Below, piece by piece: positions 49,337 to 59,393 of a stretch of DNA of 64,000 nt; position 1 is the first letter of the stretch; each line of letters opens with the position of its first letter. The notes beneath the pieces are model-generated. The model saw only the letters and a list, made by a program, of their open reading frames with translations. It was not told where the DNA came from and made no database searches. The position numbers were made by a program, and so were the translations under genes. Source of the stretch: Nanobdellota archaeon (GTDB lineage: Archaea; Aenigmatarchaeota; Aenigmatarchaeia; Aenigmatarchaeales; Aenigmatarchaeaceae); the NCBI GenBank assembly GCA_018901755.1, contig JAHIDZ010000020.1, positions 1-64,000 of the forward strand, in the 5' to 3' direction.

Positions 49337-50733
49337 TTTTTTCGCCTCTTAAATAATATTACTGAAATTATAATTAAAATAATGATACCAGCTGAAGCAT
49401 ATATCCAAGTATTTGAAACGCCAGTAGATGGTTTATATGTAAGTTCTCCAGCAGCTGTTACATAACAGGCAGCTTCCCTACATTCAAGTATTTCTCCAGT
49501 TTCCATATCAAGTGAGCCAAACTTACATTTATTTTCTTCAAGAGAAATTGTTTCCTGACCCTGCATTAAAATAGTTCCAAGACCATACATATTATTTGTG
49601 CTCAATATAATTCTAGTTTCCTCTAAATTAGGCAGACATTCTGTTTTGAGTTTATTAAAAGCCTGGTCTTCTGGCAAAAGAGTTTCAATTTCTTTTAATT
49701 GCTGAACCTGAATTTCTGGGTTATCTACATCTATCCAAGTTCTCAATGGAAAATCATATTTGCCCACACTATAAGAAAAATCAATATAAACTTCTTCTCC
49801 GCCACCATAATTGATACTCTCCATTTTTGGTCTGTTTACAGAGATCAATTTCATATGATTATTAAAGTAAGTTTCTGAAACATATGCTAAGAAAGCATCC
49901 TTAGATAAATCAATATATTGCTCATCTCCCGGCTTTGCCAAAACCCACTTGTATTTGTTATTATTCCAGGTTCCTATACAATATCCACCGCCACCCTCTG
50001 CATCCCAAGTTCCAGGACCCCAAATAAATGGTTCGTCTTCTTCAAGGATATTATTATCAAGATATGCTTGATTAACTTTGTTAATGTATTCTTCTGTATT
50101 TGGTCCTGATGTTGGAAGAACTGCACCAGCACAATAACCGTAAGATGGTGCTGGATTTATTACAATAACAGAACCCCGATGATCTTCTCCAAATTCAGGA
50201 ACAACAAAATCAATTTTATTAGCATTGCTTGGCAAGTCTGTATAGCTTATGAAACCGGCTAATAACATTTTCTTATCAGGACACAATAAACAAATTTTAG
50301 ATTGGCATTCAGTATCTTCTGCACATTTGCTACCAACATATTTACCAAGAATAATATGCTCCGCTTCTAAATTATAACCAATGTTGTAAGTAAATAAACC
50401 ATTAATGTTCATCCAACCAGAATTCATAACACAACTACCTACACCAGGCATATCGCATTGTGATCCGATTATAATTTTTAATCCAAATTCAGATGTTTCA
50501 GATTCTTTAAACAAATTGGTTTCTTTATCATAATAACCATTAAGAGTAATATATTTTCCATCCCATTCAGATGGACTTGTTTCTAATTGTGAAAAGGTTG
50601 TATATCCATAAGAACGTCCTGGGCTGATTTGTACAGCTTGTCCTTCTGTTTCTTGTGCAAAGGCAACTGTTGAACCAAATGAAATCAATATTGTTGCCAC
50701 AATAAAGCAGATTATTAAATTCATCGCTTTCAT
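49333..50733 (-). CDS. Secreted protein with C-terminal TM anchor
   Basis: Signal peptide, C-terminal TM + RRKK. Confidence 0.6.
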   Translation of the reverse strand: MKAMNLIICFIVATILISFGSTVAFAQETEGQAVQISPGRSYGYTTFSQLETSPSEWDGKYITLNGYYDKETNLFKESETSEFGLKIIIGSQCDMPGVGSCVMNSGWMNINGLFTYNIGYNLEAEHIILGKYVGSKCAEDTECQSKICLLCPDKKMLLAGFISYTDLPSNANKIDFVVPEFGEDHRGSVIVINPAPSYGYCAGAVLPTSGPNTEEYINKVNQAYLDNNILEEDEPFIWGPGTWDAEGGGGYCIGTWNNNKYKWVLAKPGDEQYIDLSKDAFLAYVSETYFNNHMKLISVNRPKMESINYGGGEEVYIDFSYSVGKYDFPLRTWIDVDNPEIQVQQLKEIETLLPEDQAFNKLKTECLPNLEETRIILSTNNMYGLGTILMQGQETISLEENKCKFGSLDMETGEILECREAACYVTAAGELTYKPSTGVSNTWIYASAGIIILIIISVILFKRRKK

Positions 50734-50816
50734 AATTTAATTGTTATTTCTATGTTTATATAACTTGTTATTATGTTAGGCCAAAAACTAACTAAAATAA
50801 CTCTCGCTCTAAATTT

Positions 50817-51032
50817 TTATTTTCTTAACAGTGCCTTAAAAGCCTCGCATAAAGCACCGTAAAAAGATAATACTGATAATAAAATTAAATACTTATTATT
50901 GGTTTCAATATAGCCCCATAATGCAAGCAATGATAAAAGCACTAAAAAGTGCAAAAACCAGAATTGTCTTTTTGAAAGTTTGTTTATCATGATAACATAT
51001 CTCTTAAACATGGTGTTCAGTTTAAGGCCCAA
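50817..51032 (-). CDS. Small membrane protein
   Basis: 71-aa ORF with TM segments. Confidence 0.45.
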   Translation of the reverse strand: MGLKLNTMFKRYVIMINKLSKRQFWFLHFLVLLSLLALWGYIETNNKYLILLSVLSFYGALCEAFKALLRK

Positions 51033-51107
51033 ACATCACCTTGCCGAAGCAAAGCTGAATTTCGATCCGAAGATCTACATCCCGACATCTGGATTATCCT
51101 CCTGAAC
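51015..51107 (-). ncRNA. Candidate structured ncRNA of unassigned class
   Basis: Closing stem GTTCAG/CTGAAC and two C(UUCG)G hairpins (GATC-TTCG-GATC; CTTTGC-TTCG-GCAAGG) on minus strand; TTTATAAT upstream. Confidence 0.4.
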
Positions 51108-51275
51108 ACTGATAATAATTATATTTTTCTACATTATAAAGCTTGCAAATAACTGCCACTTTAAATTTATATTAAGCAACCGAGTCGCACTTCTAATCAG
51201 TGTGAGTAAACACTGAAAAACGTTCAAGTGAGAACAATGATAAATCCAGATTCATTCATACACGATACAATAGAA

Positions 51276-51710
51276 TTACTCTTTAGTCTCTGCAGGCTTT
51301 TCCTTTGGCGGTATTCCTAATATCATTGCAACATCGCCTTCTCCTTCTACAATTTTGCAGTTGACTTGCATTATATCTTCAGAAACAGTATTTCCTCGTA
51401 TATATTTTCTTTTTCTCATTCCACTAACTTTAAAGAATTTCATCTTCCCTTTAACTTTCTTCATTTTTCCTCCTCTAAAGCCAACGCCTTTGGTTAAAAG
51501 AGCTTTTATTCTAGCAGAACCATCTAAATCTTTTCTCATTGGAAATCCTTCTTTATCTGATCCACCAGTTACTTCTAAAGAAAATCCATTTAATCCAACC
51601 GTAGAACCATCAAATTTATCTCCTATTTTCATTCCAACTAAAGAAGGTATATCTTTCTCTATCTGATATGATTTTTTAGTTTTCGGTTCGCTTATTACTA
51701 TTTTAGTCAT
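51276..51710 (-). CDS. rps6e: 30S ribosomal protein S6e
   Basis: 'GLNGFSLEVTGGSDKEGFPMRKDLDG', 'RKYIRGNTVSEDIMQVNCKI'. Confidence 0.93.
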   Translation of the reverse strand: MTKIVISEPKTKKSYQIEKDIPSLVGMKIGDKFDGSTVGLNGFSLEVTGGSDKEGFPMRKDLDGSARIKALLTKGVGFRGGKMKKVKGKMKFFKVSGMRKRKYIRGNTVSEDIMQVNCKIVEGEGDVAMILGIPPKEKPAETKE

Positions 51711-51810
51711 GTTCTACACCTCAGTTTTTTGTTGCTAGGCAACCACATTTCCGAGTTTATTATAATTAAAATATAAAGTATTTAAAGGTTAATCAAACCA
51801 ATTCTATTCT

Positions 51811-52527
51811 ATGAGATTCTGGGAAATTGACTTTATGCGTGGAATAGCGATAATCTTAATGGTTATTTTCAATTGGTCCTACACACTCAAATATTTTAAT
51901 ATATTTATTCCGCAGGCAGGATGGATATTTTGGTTTCTATTTCCGAGATTCATTGCAGGTTTGTTTATTTTCATAGCTGGAATATCACTTGTTCTAAGCT
52001 ACAACCATATTGGAAATATTAAACTTTTCAATCAAAAAAACATTAAACGCGGATTGAAAATATTTGGTCTTGGATTACTAGTAACATTTGTCACATGGTT
52101 GCTGTTTCCAAACGAATTCATAATATTTGGTATATTACATCTTATCGGGCTATCAATAATTCTCGCTCTTCCATTTATGAAATTCAAAAAATTAAATTTA
52201 ATACTTGGAAGTGTTATATTTACAATCGGTTTAATTCTCCAGAACTTCACATTTGATTTTCCATGGCTATTGTGGTTAGGATTCTATCCAACAAATATGG
52301 TTACATTCGATTACTTCCCTCTACTGCCTTGGTTTGGTATCATTTTAATTGGAATATATTTTGGAAAACTTTTATACAAAAATAATAAAAGAACTTTCAA
52401 AATATCAGATCTATCAAATTACCTAAATATTAAATTCGTCAGTTTTCTAGGAAAGAATTCATTATTAATTTATCTAATGCATCAACCACTACTAATCTTA
52501 ATTTTATTTCTTCTTGGTTTCTTGTAA
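51811..52527 (+). CDS. DUF1624/heparan-alpha-glucosaminide N-acetyltransferase-like membrane protein
   Basis: 'RFWEIDFMRGIAIILMVIFNW', C-terminal 'NSLLIYLMHQP'. Confidence 0.85.
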   Translation: MRFWEIDFMRGIAIILMVIFNWSYTLKYFNIFIPQAGWIFWFLFPRFIAGLFIFIAGISLVLSYNHIGNIKLFNQKNIKRGLKIFGLGLLVTFVTWLLFPNEFIIFGILHLIGLSIILALPFMKFKKLNLILGSVIFTIGLILQNFTFDFPWLLWLGFYPTNMVTFDYFPLLPWFGIILIGIYFGKLLYKNNKRTFKISDLSNYLNIKFVSFLGKNSLLIYLMHQPLLILILFLLGFL

Positions 52528-54240
52528 CGATTTAGCTAATTCCGCTTCTGCATACATACCAAGTTCTTCAAGAATTTTAATATTATCCTTTGTTACTACC
52601 GTTGATAGTTCATCATTTTCTTTTATTTGTCGCCCCATTGTAGGACCATCAATAGATACAGCTACTCGTTCACCACGTTTAGCTTCTGTTACAGAAACAT
52701 TCTCAGACTGTAATGCTTTGACAAATCCTATTTCTTTACCGTTTTTCTGTAATTTCGCACCAGATCTTAGTAGTCCATCAATAATTTCAACTCCTACTAC
52801 TACAGGGTCGGTTGCATGGAATACCATACCTCTTAACAATTTAATTTTAGCAGGCATTGTTATTTGAGATAATTTTTCTTCTTTTATTTTTTCATATTCT
52901 TTCTTCAAAAATACATCATAATCATCAAACAGTTTGTAAATAATGTCACTTTTTATTATTTTAACGTTTCTATCTTTTGATTCCTTATCTATATCTGAAT
53001 CTAAAGAAACATTAAATGCAATAATTACTTTTCTTAAAGGATCTTTAACTGATTCCACTTCAAGAATATCTCTTCTCAATATGTTACCTACTTCAGCTCT
53101 CTTGATTGGAATATTTTTTTGTTTTAAAATATGAATTAATGCTTCAAGACTACCAAGATTATCTGCTTTAATTATAACACCATCTCCGTCTGATTCAAAT
53201 TCAATATGTTCAACAGATTCCATTAAATCTTTCTTCACAAATTCTATATCTTTCTCATCAGAAACAGCTGCTATAGGACTACCTGCTACTGCTTTTTCTA
53301 AACCAGGTGCACTTATTTTTATTCCAGCTGCGGCAGAAACATGATCTATCGGTTCAAATTGCCTTTCAACGCGCATTTCTCTTAGAGCTGGTGGTTTTAA
53401 CAATGCTTTAATCTTTGTAACTATCGGTTCCTTACCACCAATAATTAACCAGTCGCCTTTGTTTATTTCACCATCAAAAAGAATAACATCAATTGTCATT
53501 CCTAATCCTTTAACTTCTTTAACTTCTAGTATAGATCCTCGTCCGGTTCCTTCGGTTATCTCTAATTCTTTTTTCAAAAACTGCTGTGATAAACCCGTAA
53601 GAATCATAAGTAATTCAGGCACACCCTCACCAGTTATCCCAGAAACTGGAATCATAGCCACAGTCTTTTTAAAATCTTCAACCTTGTCATAGCGTTCTGC
53701 TTCAAAACCACGCTCTGATAATTGCCCGACTAATTTATAATGCAATTCATCGAAACGCTGTCTTACCCATTCTGGTTGTTTATTATACGATTCAACAAAT
53801 GTATCATCCTCATGTTTTGTCCAACCTTCAATTCTATCTAATTTAGTTTCAGCTACAAGAAAAGGTGTTTTAAATTGTTTCAAAAATTCCAATGATTCGT
53901 CTGTTTGAGGTTTGAATCCTTCATTAATATCAACAATAAGAATTGCTATATCTGCGCAGCTTCCGCCACGTTTACGCAACGATGTAAAAGCCGCGTGTCC
54001 CGGCGTATCAATAATCAACAGACCGGGTATTGTAATTTCAATATGCAACTTCTCTAACAAATTTCCAACGACTTTTTTAACAGTTTCTATCGGAATCTGC
54101 GTCGCGCCGATAGCTTGAGTTATTCCGCCTGCCTCTTTATCTACGACTAACGTCTCTCTAATCTTGTCTAGCAAAGTCGTCTTTCCATGGTCAACATGAC
54201 CGAGCACGCATACTACCGGCTGTCTTATCATACCAATCAA
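52504..54240 (-). CDS. infB: aIF5B
   Basis: 'VCVLGHVDHGKTTLLDKIRET', 'IIDTPGHAAFTSLRKRGGSCADIAIL'. Confidence 0.95.
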   Translation of the reverse strand: MIGMIRQPVVCVLGHVDHGKTTLLDKIRETLVVDKEAGGITQAIGATQIPIETVKKVVGNLLEKLHIEITIPGLLIIDTPGHAAFTSLRKRGGSCADIAILIVDINEGFKPQTDESLEFLKQFKTPFLVAETKLDRIEGWTKHEDDTFVESYNKQPEWVRQRFDELHYKLVGQLSERGFEAERYDKVEDFKKTVAMIPVSGITGEGVPELLMILTGLSQQFLKKELEITEGTGRGSILEVKEVKGLGMTIDVILFDGEINKGDWLIIGGKEPIVTKIKALLKPPALREMRVERQFEPIDHVSAAAGIKISAPGLEKAVAGSPIAAVSDEKDIEFVKKDLMESVEHIEFESDGDGVIIKADNLGSLEALIHILKQKNIPIKRAEVGNILRRDILEVESVKDPLRKVIIAFNVSLDSDIDKESKDRNVKIIKSDIIYKLFDDYDVFLKKEYEKIKEEKLSQITMPAKIKLLRGMVFHATDPVVVGVEIIDGLLRSGAKLQKNGKEIGFVKALQSENVSVTEAKRGERVAVSIDGPTMGRQIKENDELSTVVTKDNIKILEELGMYAEAELAKSLQETKKK

Positions 54241-54296
54241 TTAGTAATAGAAGTATTTAATAATTTACATATGAAATTTCTATAAATTTTTAACTA

Positions 54297-55445
54297 TTAT
54301 TCAAGCTCTACTGAGTGTACTCCGGCCTTTGAGATTTTTATTTCCACTATTTCTAAACCATGTTTTTTCCATTCCTGTTCTATTTTTTTGTTTGTATTCT
54401 GATCAAAACTTACTGCGATTGCGCAATCTCCTCCTCCTGCGCCTGAAAATTTTCCAGCAGCTCCAAATATTTGAGCAATATCTGATATTAACGCAAGTTC
54501 CTTTGTTTCAAAATTATTTCGAGATTCCAAACTCAATTGTTGTAAAGCTTTTCTATTTGCATTTAATAGTGCAACTATTTTTTCTGTTTCATTTGCCTCC
54601 ATTGCTCCAATCAGTTGCTGTGTTATTTCTTTTATATCATTAATTATTTTCCAATATTTTTCCATTTGAGTTTCTTTGAAAGAATTCAGTTTTAAAACCA
54701 ATTCCTTCGTTGATGCGCTATATCCGGTATAACAAACACTTAAATTAAAATTATTAGGTAAAACCAATTCTTCTACAGAAAAGGCTGGCCATTCACAATC
54801 CATTATTTCTGATAATTTTTTTCCAGAATTTATTTCTGATATTAACCAATTCGGATCAAATCTTTTATAAACAATTACACCTCCGAATGTTGCAGATGCT
54901 ATATCAAAGGCGCTTCCAATTTTTCCCTGAGCGAGATAATGTGCAGTTGAAGCAATTTTATAAATCAGTTCTTTTTGTTTTTTTTCTTCAATGCCTATTC
55001 CATGAAATTTAAGAAGTGCGGCAACTATTGCCGAACTCACTGCAGCGCTACTACCGAAACCAATTTTTTCTCCCTTACCAGTTTTAGCTATTGCTTGAGA
55101 AGAATCAGTTTCTATAATAAAATTTCTTATTTTCTTGCCTTTTTGAATAAGATATTGAAGCGTTATTTCTATTGCCTTTTCGCTTACGCAGATTTTAGTT
55201 TTCTCTTCTTGATTTAATGTTTTCTTCCAATTTAATTTTGTTCCGTCAAACTCTGCTTCGATATTAATCAATCCAATATCTGGTGCATTGAGTATTATTT
55301 TTTGATTTTCTTCAATACTTGCAGAACAATATCTATCAACAGCCATTACTATGCATGGACACCCTACTTCCAAAACACTCCATTCTCCAGACAACATTAA
55401 TTTCCCAGGCGCAGAAATTTTCAACAAATTATCACATATCCTCAA
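54297..55445 (-). CDS. Phosphomevalonate kinase, GHMP family
   Basis: 'KISAPGKLMLSGEWSVLE', 'KIGFGSSAAVSSAIVAALL', 'KFSGAGGGDCAIAV'. Confidence 0.82.
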   Translation of the reverse strand: MRICDNLLKISAPGKLMLSGEWSVLEVGCPCIVMAVDRYCSASIEENQKIILNAPDIGLINIEAEFDGTKLNWKKTLNQEEKTKICVSEKAIEITLQYLIQKGKKIRNFIIETDSSQAIAKTGKGEKIGFGSSAAVSSAIVAALLKFHGIGIEEKKQKELIYKIASTAHYLAQGKIGSAFDIASATFGGVIVYKRFDPNWLISEINSGKKLSEIMDCEWPAFSVEELVLPNNFNLSVCYTGYSASTKELVLKLNSFKETQMEKYWKIINDIKEITQQLIGAMEANETEKIVALLNANRKALQQLSLESRNNFETKELALISDIAQIFGAAGKFSGAGGGDCAIAVSFDQNTNKKIEQEWKKHGLEIVEIKISKAGVHSVELE

Positions 55446-55565
55446 CTTTTATTTTTTCGGTTTTCTCATCAAAAATAGCTTTTCTTGGTTTGCCTGTTCT
55501 GTAATCAATCAATGCTTCTTTTTCATCTGTTAAAATTTTTGGTCCATCTCCTACCCTACAAATCA

Positions 55566-56546
55566 TTATCTTTTGAACACCTTCAATACCTTGCAACATT
55601 TTCTGTACTCTTGCAACATTTTCTGTACTCTTGCAACATTTTCTGCTGTAGTATAGATATGTACATTCGGTCCAGCATCAAAGGTATATGCTGCGATTAT
55701 CTTTCCCTCTATACTATTCAATTCATGCACTGCATAAATTATTTCTCTAGAAATATTATTTAGATACATTATCGGTGGCCATGTATCAAGCATTACTGCA
55801 TGCATATCACTACTTTCTCTCATTGTTATCTCGCCGAATTTTTGAAAATCTTTCGCAATAACAGCTTTCTTCATTTCTTCAATTACTTTTTCAATATATT
55901 GCATTCTTGCTGGATATAAAAAACTTGTTGCAATTGTCTGTTTCATGCCTGCTCTACTGCTTATTTTCTTTTTTCCAGCATCGACAATTCCTATCACATT
56001 CCTTAATTCTGGCCAGTGCGAAGCAGGCGCAATTTGAACTGCGATTGAATCTGAACCATCATCTTTCTCACCTTTTCTCCATTCTACAAAACCACCCAAA
56101 ACACTTCTTGATGCACTACCTGAACCAATTCTTGCAAAAATAGATGTCTCGCTTCCTGAAAGATTCAAATCAGCTGCCTTTAGCGTAGCAATAGCCAATG
56201 CCGCTAAACCAGCAGCACTACTTGCAAAACCAGCTGCAGTTGGAAAACAATTAATTGAAACGATAAGAGCTTTTTCATTTATTTCTGCCCTTTTTCTTAT
56301 AATATCCAATTGTTTCATTCTTTCAGCAATTTCTTTTTCTTTTAGATCCATTTTTTTCCCATTAAGCCAAAATTCATCTTCCTTTAAATCCTGAAGAAAC
56401 ATTACTGTTGTTCTTGTTTTCAGTTGTTCGTCCATTGTGAAACTCAAACTGCTGTTCTTTGGAAGTATCAATTCATCATCTCTTTTTCCCCAATATTTTA
56501 TCACAGCAATATTTGCTGTTGCCTCACAGGTTGCAATTCCTTTCAT
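55566..56546 (-). CDS. Diphosphomevalonate decarboxylase, C-terminus frameshifted by tandem repeat
   Basis: 'TANIAVIKYWGKRDDELILPKNSSLSFTMD', 'FPTAAGFASSAAGLAALA'; alternative frame continues to 55432. Confidence 0.88.
   Translation of the reverse strand: MKGIATCEATANIAVIKYWGKRDDELILPKNSSLSFTMDEQLKTRTTVMFLQDLKEDEFWLNGKKMDLKEKEIAERMKQLDIIRKRAEINEKALIVSINCFPTAAGFASSAAGLAALAIATLKAADLNLSGSETSIFARIGSGSASRSVLGGFVEWRKGEKDDGSDSIAVQIAPASHWPELRNVIGIVDAGKKKISSRAGMKQTIATSFLYPARMQYIEKVIEEMKKAVIAKDFQKFGEITMRESSDMHAVMLDTWPPIMYLNNISREIIYAVHELNSIEGKIIAAYTFDAGPNVHIYTTAENVARVQKMLQEYRKCCKVLKVFKR
55591..55645. repeat. 20-bp tandem repeat, about 2.75 copies
   Basis: ttgcaacattttctgtactc x2 plus ttgcaacattttctg. 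Confidence 0.95.
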
Positions 56547-57542
56547 TTAATCGCCTCCAATTTTTGTTTTCTTGCAATTGAAACCGACATTTTCAAGTGA
56601 ATTTGCAACATTCTGTTGTAGCTCTTCTCCCGGTGTAAGTATTAGCATTAGTCCCCCTCTACCAGTCCCTGTTAATTTAGCACCGAATGCATTTGCTTCT
56701 AATGCTATCTTTTGCATTTTATCAAGTTCTTTACAGGAAACGGTTATTTCTTGTAATAATTCATGATTTTTATTCATCAGTTCTCCTAAGATTTTCCAGT
56801 TTCCATTTTCTAAAGCAGGAAGCGCCGAATGAAAAACATTTTTATAATTTTCAAATACTTTTTCAACCATTTCTGGATTCTTATCCTTCAATATCTTTAC
56901 ATCCTTAACAACTATCTTTGTTTCTTGCGTTATTCCAGAATTTGCTAAAACAATTTCAACTGATTGTTTTATTTTCATACGCTCTATTTTATTTAATCCA
57001 CCATGTAAATTTTTTTCAAAAGTTATAAGACCACCAAATACGGCACAGGTATTATCTATTCCAGATGGTGTACCCGAGCCTGCTTCTTCGGCAATATAAG
57101 CTGCTCCATTTATTTGTTCATCGGTCATATTCAAATCAAGTAGTTGATTCAAAGCTCTGGAAATACTTGCAGCAAGTGCAGCACTCGCCCCAATACCAGA
57201 TGCACAAACGAGATTTCCAGAAAGTGTAATCTTTATCGGATTTATTTTAGTATCTATTTTGAAATGTTTTAACAATGCATTAAGTTGTCTTTGTATTTCA
57301 TCTCTCTTTGTCTCTTTATAACCCGGAGTTTCGGGTCTATTATCAATAAATGTCAATCCTTCTGTTCCTATCTCAACAGTTGCTTTTGTATAATCTGTGA
57401 GCGCTGCTGCTATTGCTGGCAAACCATAAACAACAAAGTGTTCGCCGAATAAAATTGTTTTTCCATAACCAATTCCATTTCCATTTCCATTTCCATATGT
57501 ATCTATAGAATGTGCTTCAGACGAAACAGAACTTTCAATCAT
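56547..57542 (-). CDS. mvk: Mevalonate kinase
   Basis: 'KTILFGEHFVVYGLPAIAAAL', 'GIGASAALAASISRAL', 'GTGRGGLMLIL'. Confidence 0.9.
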   Translation of the reverse strand: MIESSVSSEAHSIDTYGNGNGNGIGYGKTILFGEHFVVYGLPAIAAALTDYTKATVEIGTEGLTFIDNRPETPGYKETKRDEIQRQLNALLKHFKIDTKINPIKITLSGNLVCASGIGASAALAASISRALNQLLDLNMTDEQINGAAYIAEEAGSGTPSGIDNTCAVFGGLITFEKNLHGGLNKIERMKIKQSVEIVLANSGITQETKIVVKDVKILKDKNPEMVEKVFENYKNVFHSALPALENGNWKILGELMNKNHELLQEITVSCKELDKMQKIALEANAFGAKLTGTGRGGLMLILTPGEELQQNVANSLENVGFNCKKTKIGGD

Positions 57543-57649
57543 AATTATTAATGGGCAATAGAACCTTAAATATATATCAGATTATTCTCCTTAAAATGAC
57601 TATTTTTAATAATTAACAAAGGCTCTGCAAATCTACTTCACCGAAGAAC

Positions 57650-57877
57650 TTAGCTTTTACGACTCATTTTCTGGAAAGAAGCATTGATTATATTTCTTAC
57701 TAATTCATTTATTTCTCTACCAGCATAATCTTCTGGAAATGCTGTAAAATGATATATTACCCCAGGAGATGCTATTCCCATATTTATAGAAACAAATATT
57801 TTTTTGTTCGTCTTTAGTAATAAAATTAATTGATAACCTACCATTTCCATATTCAGTAATTTTAAATAAATTACCAA
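57650..57877 (-). CDS. Hypothetical protein
   Basis: 75-aa ORF. Confidence 0.4.
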   Translation of the reverse strand: MVIYLKLLNMEMVGYQLILLLKTNKKIFVSINMGIASPGVIYHFTAFPEDYAGREINELVRNIINASFQKMSRKS

Positions 57878-57898
57878 GAAAATCTTTCTAAATGCATT

Positions 57899-58285
57899 CT
57901 AAACAAAATTAGTTAAATCTACTTCGCCAAAGAACTTTTGCTTAGCTGCTTTTATTGTTCCAGATACGCCAAGAACTGTTATCATTGCTCTACTGTCTCC
58001 AATTCTTTGAACTAAAGCTAAAGACATTCTTATCTGCTCAACAGACGTGTGAGAACATTTAATTATTCCTATTTGTTTTTCGTCATCATAATTTTTTTTA
58101 CCCAACCAAACACTTGCTTCAGCTACACCCAGCTCGCCTAAGAAGTTTAATAGAGAATGCCATATACTGTTGAATACATCTATAGCAAATATTTTCTTTT
58201 CTGAAACTACCTGAAATGCTATGTAACGTTTTCTACTTCTCAATGTTGGTGATAGTGGTCTTGGTCGATCATCCAATTTCAACAC
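57899..58285 (-). CDS. rnp2: RNase P component 2 (Pop5)
   Basis: 'RPLSPTLRSRKRYIAFQVVSE', Rpp30 gene directly upstream. Confidence 0.85.
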   Translation of the reverse strand: MLKLDDRPRPLSPTLRSRKRYIAFQVVSEKKIFAIDVFNSIWHSLLNFLGELGVAEASVWLGKKNYDDEKQIGIIKCSHTSVEQIRMSLALVQRIGDSRAMITVLGVSGTIKAAKQKFFGEVDLTNFV

Positions 58286-58985
58286 CCTCTGTTATTTTTG
58301 TTCCTGTTAACTTTTTTTTATTATTTTCAATTAACTGTTGTGGGACTAATGATACACATGTAAAAGAATTTTCTAACTCTAATCCAATAACATTTGCTGT
58401 TGCCACAAGTTTACGTGGATCTCTCATATCCCATATGCTTCTTGCTCCAGAACAAACTATTATAGGAACTTTAAGCTCCTTACATATTCTTGCATTCTTA
58501 ATCATATTTCCAATTGTAACTGATCTTGATCTTCTATATTTGTATAAAATTTCAGAAAAATTAATCTGTATTGCAACATTGTTTTTCCTTGCTTCGTTAA
58601 GGCATACTTCATCTAAACCATTATCAAATCTGTCTGCTTCAGGATGAGCAAGGATATCTACCTTTGGATTTTCACAAGCAGCCCTATTTATGGCGTATTT
58701 TCCACCAGCAACTATGATTATCTCAACTTCCTCTCTTATCTTATCAATTATTTTCCTTAACTCGGCTGGATCTTCTACATAGATTTTTACGCCCGTATAT
58801 ATCTCTACAGCTGTTTCTATCTTAGATATCTGCTCCTTTAAGTGCCGTAGCTTCTCTAATGACTCAAATTTATCACATATAGCTATTCCAGAATAACCCA
58901 AGTGTTCTGCGAACTTAGCTATTTCTGCTATAGTATTCTCTCCATCTGAAAGATTACTATGTATCTCCAGGTCATAAAATCTCAT
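58269..58985 (-). CDS. rnp3: RNase P component 3 (Rpp30)
   Basis: 'MRFYDLEIHSNLSDG', 'VDILAHPE', 'NVAIQINFSEIL'. Confidence 0.9.
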   Translation of the reverse strand: MRFYDLEIHSNLSDGENTIAEIAKFAEHLGYSGIAICDKFESLEKLRHLKEQISKIETAVEIYTGVKIYVEDPAELRKIIDKIREEVEIIIVAGGKYAINRAACENPKVDILAHPEADRFDNGLDEVCLNEARKNNVAIQINFSEILYKYRRSRSVTIGNMIKNARICKELKVPIIVCSGARSIWDMRDPRKLVATANVIGLELENSFTCVSLVPQQLIENNKKKLTGTKITEGVEIG

Positions 58986-59009
58986 AAATAGAATTTGATT
59001 TCAAAGGTT

Positions 59010-59393
59010 TTAAAGTTTAAGTTTTCTCGGGGCTTCCTTATCAATCTCAGTACTAAGTTTATTGATATCAGATTCCCAGTATACCTCAGATGCTTCTGTT
59101 GATTTGATTTTTCCTTCAAATTTGTTAACAATAAAATAATGTAATTTTGCTTTCTCCCCATTACTTGTAGTCCAAATATCAGAATGGATGAATTTAGGAT
59201 TCTTTATAATTATTCCTAGTTCTTCTCTCATTTCTCTTATTATACATTCTTCAAGTGTCTCATTAGAATCAAGATGCCCTCCTGGGAAACACACAATTCC
59301 TGGGCCAACCTCATCATCTGATCTTCGTTTCTCAACTAAGAATTTATCTCCCTTTAAAATTATTGCTGTTGTGATATGTACACAGTCGTTCAT
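59010..59393 (-). CDS. NUDIX hydrolase
   Basis: Nudix box 'GGHLDSNETLEECIIREMREELGI'. Confidence 0.93.
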   Translation of the reverse strand: MNDCVHITTAIILKGDKFLVEKRRSDDEVGPGIVCFPGGHLDSNETLEECIIREMREELGIIIKNPKFIHSDIWTTSNGEKAKLHYFIVNKFEGKIKSTEASEVYWESDINKLSTEIDKEAPRKLKL

